From positions 62,001 through 126,000 of the forward strand of contig JALHQW010000012.1 in assembly GCA_022841745.1 (NCBI GenBank): DNA of 64,000 nt, written 5' to 3'. Numbering within the stretch: the stretch's first letter is position 1; each line of letters begins with the position of its first letter. The position numbers and the translations under genes are program-made. This document shows positions 35,202 to 43,728 of this stretch, piece by piece. This DNA comes from Saprospiraceae bacterium. GTDB lineage: Bacteria; Bacteroidota; Bacteroidia; Chitinophagales; Saprospiraceae. The notes beneath the pieces were generated by a model. That model saw only the letters and a program-made list of their open reading frames with translations. It did not search any database and had not been told where the DNA came from.

Positions 35202-35759
35202 TTAAATCCCCAAAATCTCCCGCAGCTTGCCCATGCACCGGTGCCGCTTCACCCGCACGAAATTGTAGGTGTAACCAAGCATCTCTGCGATTTTGTCATC
35301 GGGCGTTTCGTTGTAGTAGGCTTGCAGGATGACCTCACGGCACTCCTCGCCCGTCTGCTCGATGGCCCGGATGACGTTGGCGTATTTCGCTTCCCGCTCC
35401 CGCAGGTTTTCGAGGATTTCAATGGCGCTTTCTTCCGGCACATCTGCCAGCGCCTTGATTTTTTCATCCTCCACAGGGAGTTCCTTGCCGCTATCCCGCA
35501 GCCGCTTGAGCCAGAGGTTGCGCATGACACCGTAGAGCCAGGTACCCACTTGCGCCTTGATTTCAAAGGCCGGGTTTTGCAGGTTCTTCACTAGCACATA
35601 CAGCGCCTCTTGAAACAGGTCTTCGGCGTCGGTGGCCGTGCCTCCGTTGTTCAGCACAGCAGAGGCGGCACTGCGGTAGCAGGTCTTGTAAACCTGCCCG
35701 TAGGCGGCAGGGTCACCGGATTTTAGGGATTGGAACAGGGTTGAATCTATCGTCATCAT
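35202..35759 (-). CDS. ECF-type RNA polymerase sigma factor
   Basis: 185 residues from the first ATG (35759); a second ATG follows directly. Sigma region 2 is present (about 25-95; DAEDLFQEALYVLVKNL for core binding and WLYGVMRNLWLKRLRDS for the -10 region), as is region 4 (about 125-183; CREVILQAYYNETPDDKIAEMLGYT then FVRVKRHRCMGKLREIL, the helix-turn-helix reading -35). No region 1 or 3 is present, as expected for group IV (ECF). It is the first gene of an operon with an anti-sigma-like and an M48-like gene and is divergent from a TPR-CHAT protease. It is the best candidate reader of the GATAACA-N14-GGnACnTAC promoters in this island. A degenerate copy precedes the sigma gene itself. Confidence 0.92.
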   Translation of the reverse strand: MMTIDSTLFQSLKSGDPAAYGQVYKTCYRSAASAVLNNGGTATDAEDLFQEALYVLVKNLQNPAFEIKAQVGTWLYGVMRNLWLKRLRDSGKELPVEDEKIKALADVPEESAIEILENLREREAKYANVIRAIEQTGEECREVILQAYYNETPDDKIAEMLGYTYNFVRVKRHRCMGKLREILGI

Positions 35760-35845
35760 CTGCAAGTTTGAAACTGTTTTACGCTGACAAACCTATTGAC
35801 AAAATCCGAAACCTTGTTATTTCGTTGGCAAAGAACTGTTTGAAA

Positions 35846-35875
35846 GTTGGTGTCAACTTGGGGGCGATTGTTATC
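35846..35875 (-). promoter_or_regulatory. Degenerate ECF-like promoter of the sigma operon
   Basis: GATAACA (35869-35875) is followed after 14 bases by GACACCAAC (35846-35854), which matches the consensus second box at five of nine positions. It lies 87 bp upstream of the sigma ATG. Autoregulation is plausible but weakly supported. Confidence 0.35.
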
Positions 35876-35936
35876 AAATTCTTAAAATTTGTTGAAAAAA
35901 AATGGGGCTGAGGGGTGAAAAGTGAAGGGAGAGGGG

Positions 35937-35944
35937 TATTTTTC
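35937..35944 (+). promoter_or_regulatory. -7 element of the first CHAT gene
   Basis: TATTTTTC fits TAnnTTTC. The surrounding text from GGGGTAT through TTTCGGCTTTG to TAACC and AAAATT is nearly the same as that before the second CHAT gene (50821-50855). Confidence 0.5.
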
Positions 35945-35973
35945 GGCTTTGTTTAACCTTAAAATTTGAACCC

Positions 35974-38900
35974 ATGAAGAACTTTTTACGCTTCCTATTT
36001 TTGGTTTTGCCCTATTGGGTTATTGGGCAGGTGGTTGTTGATTCGGCTGCTATTACACTGAATGATAATAAGATTAATGCAATAGCTAAATCTGAAAAAA
36101 CTTTGGACTCTTTTCTTTTTAAGGGACTTTATCAAGCTGCCGAGTCCGTGGCACTAACGCATTTGGATTTGGTGAAATACCACCTCGGTGAGCAATGCCC
36201 GGATTACGTTAGTGCGCTGACCAAAGCTGCGAAAATTCTTCCCGAGATTGGCAAATACCTCCAAGCTGATTCCTGCCTCGGCGTGGCCGACCGCATTTGT
36301 GAAGCTGCTGGGAAACAGTTTCCGCCAGAAGTGCGCTTGGAGGCAATTCTTCAACGGGTCAATGTACGGCTCATCATGGCACAATTTGATAGTGCTACCT
36401 TTTATTGGGAGCAAGCACGGTTACTTGCTGAGCGCACCCTGCCGATGCAGCACCCACTTCATACGGATGTGATTTTTTACAAGGGATATTGCGAGCACAA
36501 CCTAAGAAATTACACTATTGCCGAACCATTTTTCAAGAAAGCCATCGAGCAATATGATTCCTGTGGCGCTCCTTGTGCAGAAAAAAATGTCGTCGCACGC
36601 TACTGCCAAGCAGCCCTGTGGAGCAACGCAGGGCAGAACCATAAAGCCCTTAACGCAGCGAAAAGATTACGGGAACTATGCCTTCAAACCTATGGCGAGG
36701 GTCATCCATTTGAAGGTAGGGCGATTTTAAGCATGGCCGTATATTCTTGGCGAATGGGTGACAATGAAAGTGCCGAACTATTATACCTACAAGCACTTTC
36801 CTTGCTGGAAAAAGGATATGGAAAATCCAGTATTAAGTGCTACATAGTTCAGTACAACCTTGCCGACCTCTACCTCGAACTGGGGCAAACGGAAAAAGCA
36901 AAGACCATTGCCCTATATGCCCTTGAAATTGAAAAACAAGTATTGGGCACCGGACACAACGCTTATCCTATGAGCCTTGCACAAGTGGGCAACATTTTAC
37001 TTGAACAAGGTCAACTTGAACAAGCAGAACCTTACCTACAGGAAGCGAAAGTCTTGAGGGCACAAATGCTGACCACCACTCATCCACACTACGCTGCCAG
37101 CCTTGAATTGCTTGGAAAGTTGTATATGGAGAAAAGGGATTGGGTGCAAGCCCGCTCGTTTTTCGAAGAAGAACTACAAGTGTTGATTCCCAAACAGGGT
37201 GAGCGACACCAGGAAGTTGCATATTCCAGGTTTTTACTGTCCAGGTGCTTATTTGAGATGGGCGACTTGGAAGCAGCCGAACGAGAAGCTTCGCTTGCGC
37301 TTGACATCTTCCAAGAAGTCTTCGACGACAAATACTTTCCTATTATAAAAAACCTTGATTTACTTGCTGTCATCTTTGCGCGTATGGGTAAAATTGATGA
37401 AGCTATCTGTAAATACAACGAAGCACTTGCCATGCAAGAAAAATTGTTGCGCAGTGCTGCCAGTTATGCCTCAACGCAGGAGATGGAGGCCCGGCTGCGC
37501 TATTTCAGACAGGAGTCTGCCATTTTACAAACAACAGCTTGTGCATGGCAAGCCAATAAAAAGATGATGGAATTGCCTAAAACCGTATCCCATTGCAATG
37601 CAAACTTTGGTACATTGGTTTTTGACAATGCCTTGCTGCATAAAGGCTTGCTATTGCAAAACTCACAAGAACAACTCAGCGCTATTCTCAATTCCCAAGA
37701 TACAATTGCACTGCGTCAGCATAATGAATTGAAAGCCACCCGCCAACAACTATCCACCCAATATGCCAAGCCTGTTGATCTTCGTAATGGTGTGGCAGAA
37801 CTGGAAGAAAAAGCCAACGCTTTAGAAAAATACTTGGCCCGCCATACTGCCAAACTCGTCAATTCAAAGGCAGCGCAAGTTCGTTGTCAGGAATTGCAGG
37901 CATACTTACGCCATGACGAAGCCGCCTTAGAATTTGTGCATTTTCAGGTACACAACCCTACACCTTCTGATTCAGTGATTTACTTGGCGGCACTAATTCG
38001 CCCCGGCTGGGAGCGCCCCAAGATGGCCTACCTCTGCGAGCAGCGCCAGCTTGATAGTTTGCTCAACGAAAACGACGCCACCGCTGCCGTGCAGAAGCTG
38101 TATGCTACCCGTGGCGTCACGCCCGGCGGCAAGGCCCTGTCCCCAGCGCTATACCGCCTGCTCTGGCAGCCCTTAGACAGCCTGCTCGAAGGCGTCACCA
38201 CCGTCCACTTCTCGCCCTCCGGCTCGCTGCACCGCATCGCCTTCAATGCCATCCCAACTCCCGCTGAGAGAGGCAAGGCTGGGGTGCTGGCCGACCGCTA
38301 CAAGCTGAACCAGCTTTTCAGCACCCGCAGCCTCGTCGTGCAGCCCGTGGCAGCCACGCCGGAGCGGCAGGCCGCCGCCCTTTTTGGTGGCATCAGCTAC
38401 GAGACCAACTGGTCTGCGGACAGCACCTCCACCGATTCCACGGAGCTCGCCTACGTGCCGCTCAGTACCAGCTTGCTGAACCCCAACCGTGGCCACCGTG
38501 GCGATGGCTGGGGCTACCTGCCCGGCACCAAGGCCGAGGTGGACAGGCTCTCCAAGCTGCTGGCCAAGCGGGGCTACGGCACGGCCACCTTCACCGACAC
38601 TGTGGCCACTGAGGAGCGGTTCAAGCAGCTTGGCGTCGGCAGTCCCTCACCCACCATCCTGCACATCGCCACGCACGGCTTCTTCTTCCCCGACCCGGCA
38701 TTGAAGAAATCGCAGGGCATGGACTTCGGCGGCAGCACTTCCATCCCGCTCTCCGAGCACCCGCTGATGCGCTCCGGCCTTTTGCTGGCTGGCGCAAACA
38801 AGGCATGGAAGGAGGGCAAGCCCCTCCCCGGCAGGGAAGACGGCATCCTCACCGCCTACGAAATCGCACAGGTGAACCTGACCGGCACCAAGCTGGCCGT

Positions 38901-39174
38901 GCTTTCCGCCTGCGAGACGGGCCTCGGCGATATCCAAGGCTCGGAGGGAGTAATGGGACTCCAACGCTCCCTCAAAATGGCTGGGGCAGAGAAGCTTATC
39001 GTCAGCCTCTGGGCCGTGCCGGACAAGGAGTCGGCGGTGTTCATGGAAAGATTCTACACGAAATGGCTGTCGGAGGGGAAAGAAATCCGGGATGCGTTTT
39101 ACGAGACGCAGCAGTGGATGCGGAAGCGGTACAAAGACCCGCTGGTGTGGGCGGGGTTTGTGCTGGTGGAGTGA
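35974..39174 (+). CDS. Secreted TPR-CHAT protease 1
   Basis: 1066 residues. A signal peptide (MKNFLRFLFLVLPYWVIGQ) puts it in the periplasm or beyond. Residues about 30-500 are TPR repeats (A-rich pairs such as AELLYLQALSLLEKGYG), then a helical linker and a CHAT (caspase HetF-associated with TPRs) peptidase domain (about 720-1066). The catalytic dyad is His901 (HIATHGFFF) and Cys980 (LSACETGLG), 79 residues apart. CHAT enzymes are clan CD cysteine proteases; TPR regions usually hold a partner that controls them. By hand count, GC is 38% at 36781-36840 but 65% at 38581-38640, changing abruptly near 37990. It is divergent from the ECF sigma operon. It may act on the periplasmic TPR domain of the anti-sigma protein, which is inference. 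Confidence 0.92.
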   Translation: MKNFLRFLFLVLPYWVIGQVVVDSAAITLNDNKINAIAKSEKTLDSFLFKGLYQAAESVALTHLDLVKYHLGEQCPDYVSALTKAAKILPEIGKYLQADSCLGVADRICEAAGKQFPPEVRLEAILQRVNVRLIMAQFDSATFYWEQARLLAERTLPMQHPLHTDVIFYKGYCEHNLRNYTIAEPFFKKAIEQYDSCGAPCAEKNVVARYCQAALWSNAGQNHKALNAAKRLRELCLQTYGEGHPFEGRAILSMAVYSWRMGDNESAELLYLQALSLLEKGYGKSSIKCYIVQYNLADLYLELGQTEKAKTIALYALEIEKQVLGTGHNAYPMSLAQVGNILLEQGQLEQAEPYLQEAKVLRAQMLTTTHPHYAASLELLGKLYMEKRDWVQARSFFEEELQVLIPKQGERHQEVAYSRFLLSRCLFEMGDLEAAEREASLALDIFQEVFDDKYFPIIKNLDLLAVIFARMGKIDEAICKYNEALAMQEKLLRSAASYASTQEMEARLRYFRQESAILQTTACAWQANKKMMELPKTVSHCNANFGTLVFDNALLHKGLLLQNSQEQLSAILNSQDTIALRQHNELKATRQQLSTQYAKPVDLRNGVAELEEKANALEKYLARHTAKLVNSKAAQVRCQELQAYLRHDEAALEFVHFQVHNPTPSDSVIYLAALIRPGWERPKMAYLCEQRQLDSLLNENDATAAVQKLYATRGVTPGGKALSPALYRLLWQPLDSLLEGVTTVHFSPSGSLHRIAFNAIPTPAERGKAGVLADRYKLNQLFSTRSLVVQPVAATPERQAAALFGGISYETNWSADSTSTDSTELAYVPLSTSLLNPNRGHRGDGWGYLPGTKAEVDRLSKLLAKRGYGTATFTDTVATEERFKQLGVGSPSPTILHIATHGFFFPDPALKKSQGMDFGGSTSIPLSEHPLMRSGLLLAGANKAWKEGKPLPGREDGILTAYEIAQVNLTGTKLAVLSACETGLGDIQGSEGVMGLQRSLKMAGAEKLIVSLWAVPDKESAVFMERFYTKWLSEGKEIRDAFYETQQWMRKRYKDPLVWAGFVLVE

Positions 39175-39176
39175 GC

Positions 39177-39240
39177 AGGAGGCCCCTTGGTTAACTGATT
39201 TCCTTTCAAAAAATTTGAAGGGAAAGCCAAAAGCCTCCTT
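39177..39240. terminator. Terminator between convergent genes
   Basis: AGGAGGC (39177-39183) pairs with GCCTCCT (39233-39239), and an inner stem pairs TTTCC-TTTCAAA with TTTGAA-GGGAAA. It overlaps the stop codon of the small minus-strand gene. Confidence 0.5.
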
Positions 39241-39445
39241 AGTTATCTCCCCTGATGGCTGCCAATATTACCCTTGCCAAAAACAGTCCAGCCAGCATTC
39301 CAAGCTTCATTAGCAGAAGACCTGTAATGTCAAGGAATATGAATGTTCCCTGCGCATTGGCTGAACTAACAGAAGTCATTACAAGAAGCACTATCAATGA
39401 ACTTGACAGGAACAAGCCCCGGAAAGATTTGATTGATTTACTCAT
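39239..39445 (-). CDS. Small secreted or membrane protein of the regulon
   Basis: 68 residues from the ATG at 39445 (MSKSIKSFRGLFLSSSLIVLLVMTSVSSANAQ, a signal peptide). It has a second hydrophobic helix (FLDITGLLLMKLGMLAGLFLARVILAA) and a short basic end. The mature part is a 37-residue single-helix membrane peptide. Earlier in-frame ATGs at 39478 and 39466 are possible, but the promoter-like site at 39479-39508 would place the transcript start near 39473, so the later start is preferred. No family is recognised. The regulon-type promoter and tail-to-tail position with CHAT 1 are the reasons to believe it is a gene. Confidence 0.55.
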   Translation of the reverse strand: MSKSIKSFRGLFLSSSLIVLLVMTSVSSANAQGTFIFLDITGLLLMKLGMLAGLFLARVILAAIRGDN

Positions 39446-39478
39446 GGTGCTGCGATTTAAAAACATTGTGATTTTCAT

Positions 39479-39508
39479 ATGAGTACCAAGACGAAACTGA
39501 TTGTTACC
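39479..39508 (-). promoter_or_regulatory. ECF-like promoter site H
   Basis: GGTAACA (six of seven to GATAACA) is followed after exactly 14 bases by GGTACTCAT, which keeps the GGTAC core. It lies 34 bp upstream of the small gene at 39445. Confidence 0.5.
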
Positions 39509-39590
39509 ATTTTGTAGGATCATTCTCAACCTTTCAAGGAAAATCACAATTTTTGCATTCAATGAAAATTGGTAACTCCTTAGGAGGGTG

Positions 39591-39685
39591 TGGGGGTAGA
39601 GAGAAAAAATTTCATTTTTTCTCTCTACCCCCATATTTTGGGGTGTTTTTTGGGAAAATTGATAATTTTTCCCAAAAAACACCCC
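39591..39685. repeat. Two consecutive strong hairpins
   Basis: Hairpin 1 has perfect 20-bp arms (39591-39610 and 39614-39633) with loop TTC. Hairpin 2 has perfect 19-bp arms (39640-39658 and 39667-39685). They fill the gap between a divergent pair of genes, just upstream of the site-H promoter and just before the caspase gene promoter. They could insulate the two promoters or be remnants of small mobile palindromes. Confidence 0.7.
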
Positions 39686-39750
39686 CTGCTAAATAGTTAC
39701 GAAAGTTGTTGCTTTGCATTATGAGTACAAAGGCACCGAAAAATGATGGA

Positions 39751-42312
39751 ATGAAGCAGTTGGCAATAGCCCTCATCTCCCTCCTTACTTGGCAGGTACT
39801 AGGTCAGACACCCAAGGGAGTCACCTCCCAAGAATTTGCTGTTCGTCCAGCCGCTACTGCCACTACCAGGGCGGTAGTGGTAGGCATTTCTGACTACCAA
39901 GACCCCGCTATTACGGATTTGCATTTCGCCGACCGGGATGCCGAGGCGTTCGCTGCTTGGCTACGCTCCCCAGCGGGCGGCTCGTTGAATAATGACCAGT
40001 TGAAGCTTTTGACAAACCAGCGTGCCACCGTCGCCCAGTTTGGAAAATCACTTGATTGGCTTATTGATGAAAGCAAAGAGGGCGACCAAGCAATCATCTA
40101 TTTCAGCGGGCATGGCGATGTAGAAACAAAAACCTACAGCCAGCAAGGGTACCTGCTTTGTTGGGATTCTCCTCCACAATCTTATATGACAGGGGCATTT
40201 GCAGTGTATTTCTTAAAGGATGTTGTAGCAACACTGACCCTTAAAAACAAGGCTAGAGCCGTCGTCATTACGGATGCTTGCCATGCTGGCACTTTGGCAG
40301 GCAGTTCAATCAATGGCTCGCAACTCACCAGCCAGAACTTGGCGCAGCAGTTCGCCAATGAAATCAAAATCTTATCCTGCCAGCCCGACGAGTTCAGTGT
40401 AGAGGGGGTACAATGGGGCGATGGAAGGGGCGTTTTCAGCTACTACCTCGTGGATGGGCTGTACGGCCTAGCCGACGGCAACAGTGATGGCTTTGTGAAC
40501 CTCATGGAAATAGGGCGCTACCTCGAAGACCATGTGACTCCAGATGTGGCCCCCATTAGCCAAGTACCGATGGTGTCTGGCAATAAGACGCACAATTTGG
40601 GGAAAGCCATACCAGATATTGTGGCAGACATCGCAAAAGCCAAGTCTGAACAAATGCCCCAGCTTAAGCAGACCAACCAAAAAGGAATTGAAGAAGATGT
40701 GCTCGCCACGTTGGATACCATGTTGCGGCAAGTTTACCAGCTGTTTACAAAGTCCCTGGAAAACAAGCAGTTTTTGCAACCAGCGGGGGCTTGTGCAGAC
40801 TCCTACTATGGCCGCTTAATTGCGGAACCGAAATTGGCGAGGCTTCACAACACCATGCGCAGGAACTACGCTGCGGCCCTGCAAGACGACGCCCAACAAG
40901 TATTGAACAAATGGATGAAAACCGATATGGCCGAACTCATGCTCTCAAAGAAAACCCAGAAGGATCGCTATCAAATTTACCCCAGGTACCTTGACCGGGC
41001 TGCAGAGTTGTTGGGCGATGACCATTATATGCACCCTGTATTGAAAGCGAGAAAACTCTTCTTTGAAGGTTATTTGATGGCATTATCGAACTACAACCCT
41101 AACCAAGAACTCGGTGAAGCGGCACTTTCAAAGTTTCGGGAAGCGCTGGGATACCAACCCAATATGTCCCCAGCATATTGGCAGATGAGTGCTGTATTTG
41201 GCAACAACCTAAAAAACCCTGACTCAGCAGCCCACTACGCAATGAAGGCAGCTACAATTTCGCCAGCGTGGCTATTACCTTATACCAGTATGGCATACAT
41301 GCTAATAAACAAACGGAAAGACCTGGAAAAGGCCAAATATTTTCTGGGAAAAGCAAGCGAAATTGATTCGTCCTCTACCGTCACCTTTACCACTTGGGGT
41401 TTTTATTATTTAACGCTGGAAGATTATAACAGTGCCGAGCAACAATTCAAGAATGCAATAAACAAAGACCCGTTGAATGCCAATGCTTATACTGGCCTTG
41501 CTCATACCTATTTCTGGTCAAAAAAGTTAGATGAAGCAGAAGTTGCTTATGAAACCGCTTTTGGCATTGACTCAACCCTGGCCTATGCATGCATTAACCT
41601 TGGGTTCATATATTCAAAAAAGGGAGGCCATATTCCGGAAAGGGAAAACCTGTACTTGAAAGCAATTGAACTGGACTCAACGCTAGTGGAAGGTTACTAC
41701 AACCTTGGCAATGTCTATCTTGAATCCGGCCGATTTTCAGCAGCCGAAAAACTACATGAAAGAATTACAATAGCTGTGGGGGCGGTGCATGCCCATGACT
41801 ACCTTGCATTTGTTGTATATACACCAACAGGCCGATACCAGCAGGCTGTCCAGCAATATATCGAAGTGATTCGAATAGATTCAACCATCTGGTCGGCCTA
41901 CGCCAACCTTGGCAAGGTGTATCAATACCTTTCGGAATGGGAAAAATCGGCGGCAGCACTGGAAAAGGCTGTCAGTTTTCGGCCTCAAAGCGCAGCACTA
42001 CTTGCCATCCTTGGCAATGCGCACATACACCTCCCTTCACGCATCAAAGAGGGAGAAATACTGCTCCAGAAAGCGCTTGAATTGAAACCCACTTACCCTG
42101 ATACTTATATCCATATTGCCCAAATGCATGTTATCAGGCAACAAAAAAAGCTGGCTTGGGAATACCTTGAAAAGGGACTGGAGAAGGGCATTGGCAACGG
42201 CCAATTGAAATATGATGATTTGCAGTTGATGCCAGATTTTGCGAAGATGAGGAAGAAGGGGAAATGGCAAAAACTAATGAAAAAATACTTCCCGGACAAG
42301 GTTAAGGACTAA
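39751..42312 (+). CDS. Secreted caspase-like (C14) protease with TPR tail
   Basis: 853 residues from the ATG at 39751 (MKQLAIALISLLTWQVLGQ, signal peptide). The in-frame ATG at 39721 would add ten polar residues, and the -7-like TTGCTTTG at 39709-39716 would start the transcript at about that codon. A caspase-fold domain (about 35-290) opens with RAVVVGISDYQDPAITDLHFADRDA and has the dyad His121 (YFSGHGD) and Cys177 (ITDACHAGTL). An acidic loop DGNSDGFVNLMEIG looks like a calcium-binding EF-hand-like loop. After a helical linker come about nine TPRs (about 450-850; NANAYTGLAHTYFWSKKLDEAEVAYE). C14 proteases cleave after basic or acidic residues. The target is unknown, and secretion argues for envelope or extracellular action. 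Confidence 0.9.
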   Translation: MKQLAIALISLLTWQVLGQTPKGVTSQEFAVRPAATATTRAVVVGISDYQDPAITDLHFADRDAEAFAAWLRSPAGGSLNNDQLKLLTNQRATVAQFGKSLDWLIDESKEGDQAIIYFSGHGDVETKTYSQQGYLLCWDSPPQSYMTGAFAVYFLKDVVATLTLKNKARAVVITDACHAGTLAGSSINGSQLTSQNLAQQFANEIKILSCQPDEFSVEGVQWGDGRGVFSYYLVDGLYGLADGNSDGFVNLMEIGRYLEDHVTPDVAPISQVPMVSGNKTHNLGKAIPDIVADIAKAKSEQMPQLKQTNQKGIEEDVLATLDTMLRQVYQLFTKSLENKQFLQPAGACADSYYGRLIAEPKLARLHNTMRRNYAAALQDDAQQVLNKWMKTDMAELMLSKKTQKDRYQIYPRYLDRAAELLGDDHYMHPVLKARKLFFEGYLMALSNYNPNQELGEAALSKFREALGYQPNMSPAYWQMSAVFGNNLKNPDSAAHYAMKAATISPAWLLPYTSMAYMLINKRKDLEKAKYFLGKASEIDSSSTVTFTTWGFYYLTLEDYNSAEQQFKNAINKDPLNANAYTGLAHTYFWSKKLDEAEVAYETAFGIDSTLAYACINLGFIYSKKGGHIPERENLYLKAIELDSTLVEGYYNLGNVYLESGRFSAAEKLHERITIAVGAVHAHDYLAFVVYTPTGRYQQAVQQYIEVIRIDSTIWSAYANLGKVYQYLSEWEKSAAALEKAVSFRPQSAALLAILGNAHIHLPSRIKEGEILLQKALELKPTYPDTYIHIAQMHVIRQQKKLAWEYLEKGLEKGIGNGQLKYDDLQLMPDFAKMRKKGKWQKLMKKYFPDKVKD

Positions 42313-42341
42313 GAGCATGTCTAGGATTTGTGGAAATTAAG

Positions 42342-42374
42342 ATGGGAGAGCATGCATAAAAGCTGCTCTCCCAT
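42342..42374. terminator. Hairpin between convergent genes
   Basis: Perfect 11-bp arms ATGGGAGAGCA (42342-42352) and TGCTCTCCCAT (42364-42374) separate the ends of the caspase gene and the DUF4783-like gene. Confidence 0.6.
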
Positions 42375-42401
42375 TGCCAAAACGCTACTTTATGTTTAAT
42401 A

Positions 42402-42845
42402 CTATGCCCTTATTGTTGTAAAATGAAAAGCCTTCGACAACCGATTGACGGTGGCTTCCGACATACCCGGCGAGTCCACCGTGATTCGGATGATTGAGAT
42501 GCCAGAAGGCATTTTTTTGAAGTCAACCACTACCCTGAGCACACCATTTTTGGTGTTCAAATCTCCCATCCAAAAGCCACATTTGCCACCCTTTGAGGCA
42601 CCTTCATGCCGAAATTTGAACTGGCTGCCTTTGTTCGAATCAAGGAAGCGTTGGATGGCTTCAGTTGCCACGGCAGGGCAAGCCTCCACCTCGTTCTCGA
42701 AGAAACTGACAACCACCTCTTGCCCCATCCAGGCTTCGAGCAGACAGGCGTTCTTTTCCTGGAATGCTTGGGTGAATATTTGTTTCCCTGTAAGATTGCC
42801 CATCGTAGGAAGGGCGGCGATGCTGAGAAGAATGAATGCTTTCAT
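42402..42845 (-). CDS. Small secreted protein, DUF4783-like
   Basis: 147 residues with a short signal-like start (MKAFILLSIAALPTMGN). The body (CPAVATEAIQRFLDSNKGSQFKFRHEGASKGGKCGFWMGDLNTKNGVLRVVVDF) matches in pattern the DUF4783 family, a cystatin/NTF2-like small alpha+beta fold found only in Bacteroidota. Function is unknown. It is transcribed from a good copy of the regulon promoter only 24 bp upstream of the start codon and is tail-to-tail with the TPR caspase. A cystatin-like inhibitor role would fit the context, but the sequence does not prove it. Confidence 0.72.
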   Translation of the reverse strand: MKAFILLSIAALPTMGNLTGKQIFTQAFQEKNACLLEAWMGQEVVVSFFENEVEACPAVATEAIQRFLDSNKGSQFKFRHEGASKGGKCGFWMGDLNTKNGVLRVVVDFKKMPSGISIIRITVDSPGMSEATVNRLSKAFHFTTIRA

Positions 42846-42868
42846 GATGGTGGATTTTAGATTCAGGG

Positions 42869-42898
42869 GTATGTTCCATGCATCGCCTTGTTGTTATC
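42869..42898 (-). promoter_or_regulatory. ECF-like promoter site D
   Basis: GATAACA, 14 bases, GGAACATAC. It lies 24 bp upstream of the ATG at 42845, giving a very short leader. Confidence 0.65.
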
Positions 42899-42960
42899 TC
42901 ATTTTGGAAATCAGTATGAAATAAGTTTGATTGCCAGCTTTATTACACAGGCCACCATTG

Positions 42961-43034
42961 GGTTTTGTACAAATCAAACTCATCAACCTTTATCAACTTT
43001 ATTGCCCCTTCTCGGCATTTGCACAAGACCTATT
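42961..43034. repeat. Short interspersed inverted-repeat element, copy 1
   Basis: The right end is ATTTGCACAAGACCTATT (43017-43034) and the left end is its imperfect complement (GGTTTTGTACAAAT, 42961-42974), with CTCATCAAC inside. The same elements occur at 55930-56009, and the 15 bases after the right end (GGCGTGTAGTATAG) are also shared. It is a miniature inverted-repeat element or a small structured RNA. The 300-bp gap around it holds nothing else except site D and the terminator at 43077. Confidence 0.6.
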
Positions 43035-43076
43035 GGCGTGTAGTATAGTAGTCGTAATTAATCGCAAATGATTTGC

Positions 43077-43109
43077 AAAAAAAAAGCCCGTCAACATCGT
43101 TGACGAGCT
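43077..43109 (-). terminator. Intrinsic terminator of gene 43146
   Basis: On the minus strand an 11-bp stem (AGCTCGTCAAC, loop GAT, GTTGACGGGCT, one G-U pair) is followed by nine T residues. Confidence 0.85.
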
Positions 43110-43145
43110 CTTATTAAAAAGTTTTTAGGGGTGGTCAATGGGGGG

Positions 43146-43661
43146 TCATATTTGCGCCCATGGCGTAAGCCTGCATTGGTCAAGGGCATTGTGCATCCTT
43201 ACTACACGCTTTTCGATTTGTGCATTTTGAACCGTGTTGACAGCATTGAAAACAAAACCGAATAGCTCGCCTGCGGCGGTGAAAATTTTATCGATTCCGA
43301 ACAATGCATTGGCACCTCCTTGAACGGAATTCTCATCGTAGTAGGCGAAAAATGCCTGAAACTTGCTATCAATCCTATTGACATAAGTGCTTATGTCGCT
43401 GTCGCTCACCTTTTGTCCTGAGCGGATTTTTGCTTCGAAGGCACCAATCATGGCATCCACGCTATTGGCAATCTCGTTATACCGCTTGATAGCACCTTTG
43501 TATTCAGGTGACTCGTTGTCCCACTCCCACTTGATGGCATTGGCAATATCGCGGGAGGCGAATTTCATTTCAAGCAGGTCGTTCACGCCGTCGGAATAGT
43601 TTTGGGCAAAAAGGCTTACAGTTGAGCCAATGAAGACAATCAAAAAAAGAAGATTTTTCAT
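43146..43661 (-). CDS. Secreted helical protein of unknown function
   Basis: 171 residues. A signal peptide (MKNLLFLIVFIGSTVSLFAQ) is followed by an all-helical mature domain rich in Asn, Asp and aromatic residues (NAIKWEWDNESPEYKGAIKRYNEIANSVDAMIGAFEAKI), ending in VVRMHNALDQC. I recognise no family. It has a housekeeping-type -7 element on the minus strand (TATCTTTC, complement of 43682-43689) instead of the ECF-like motif, and ends at a strong terminator. It could be the second gene of a unit with 43729, but the 67-bp gap with its own promoter argues for separate transcription. Confidence 0.7.
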   Translation of the reverse strand: MKNLLFLIVFIGSTVSLFAQNYSDGVNDLLEMKFASRDIANAIKWEWDNESPEYKGAIKRYNEIANSVDAMIGAFEAKIRSGQKVSDSDISTYVNRIDSKFQAFFAYYDENSVQGGANALFGIDKIFTAAGELFGFVFNAVNTVQNAQIEKRVVRMHNALDQCRLTPWAQI

Positions 43662-43728
43662 AAGAATTGGATTGAATTGGTGAAAGATATATTAAATCGT
43701 GGTTGATTGTGACAATGCGTGTTCAGCA

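Noticed and set aside
35202-39174. Type III-E CRISPR (Craspase) locus
   Set aside because: A TPR-CHAT gene beside an ECF sigma gene recalls that system, but there is no cas7-11, csx30 or csx31, no repeat array, and the CHAT protein carries a signal peptide.
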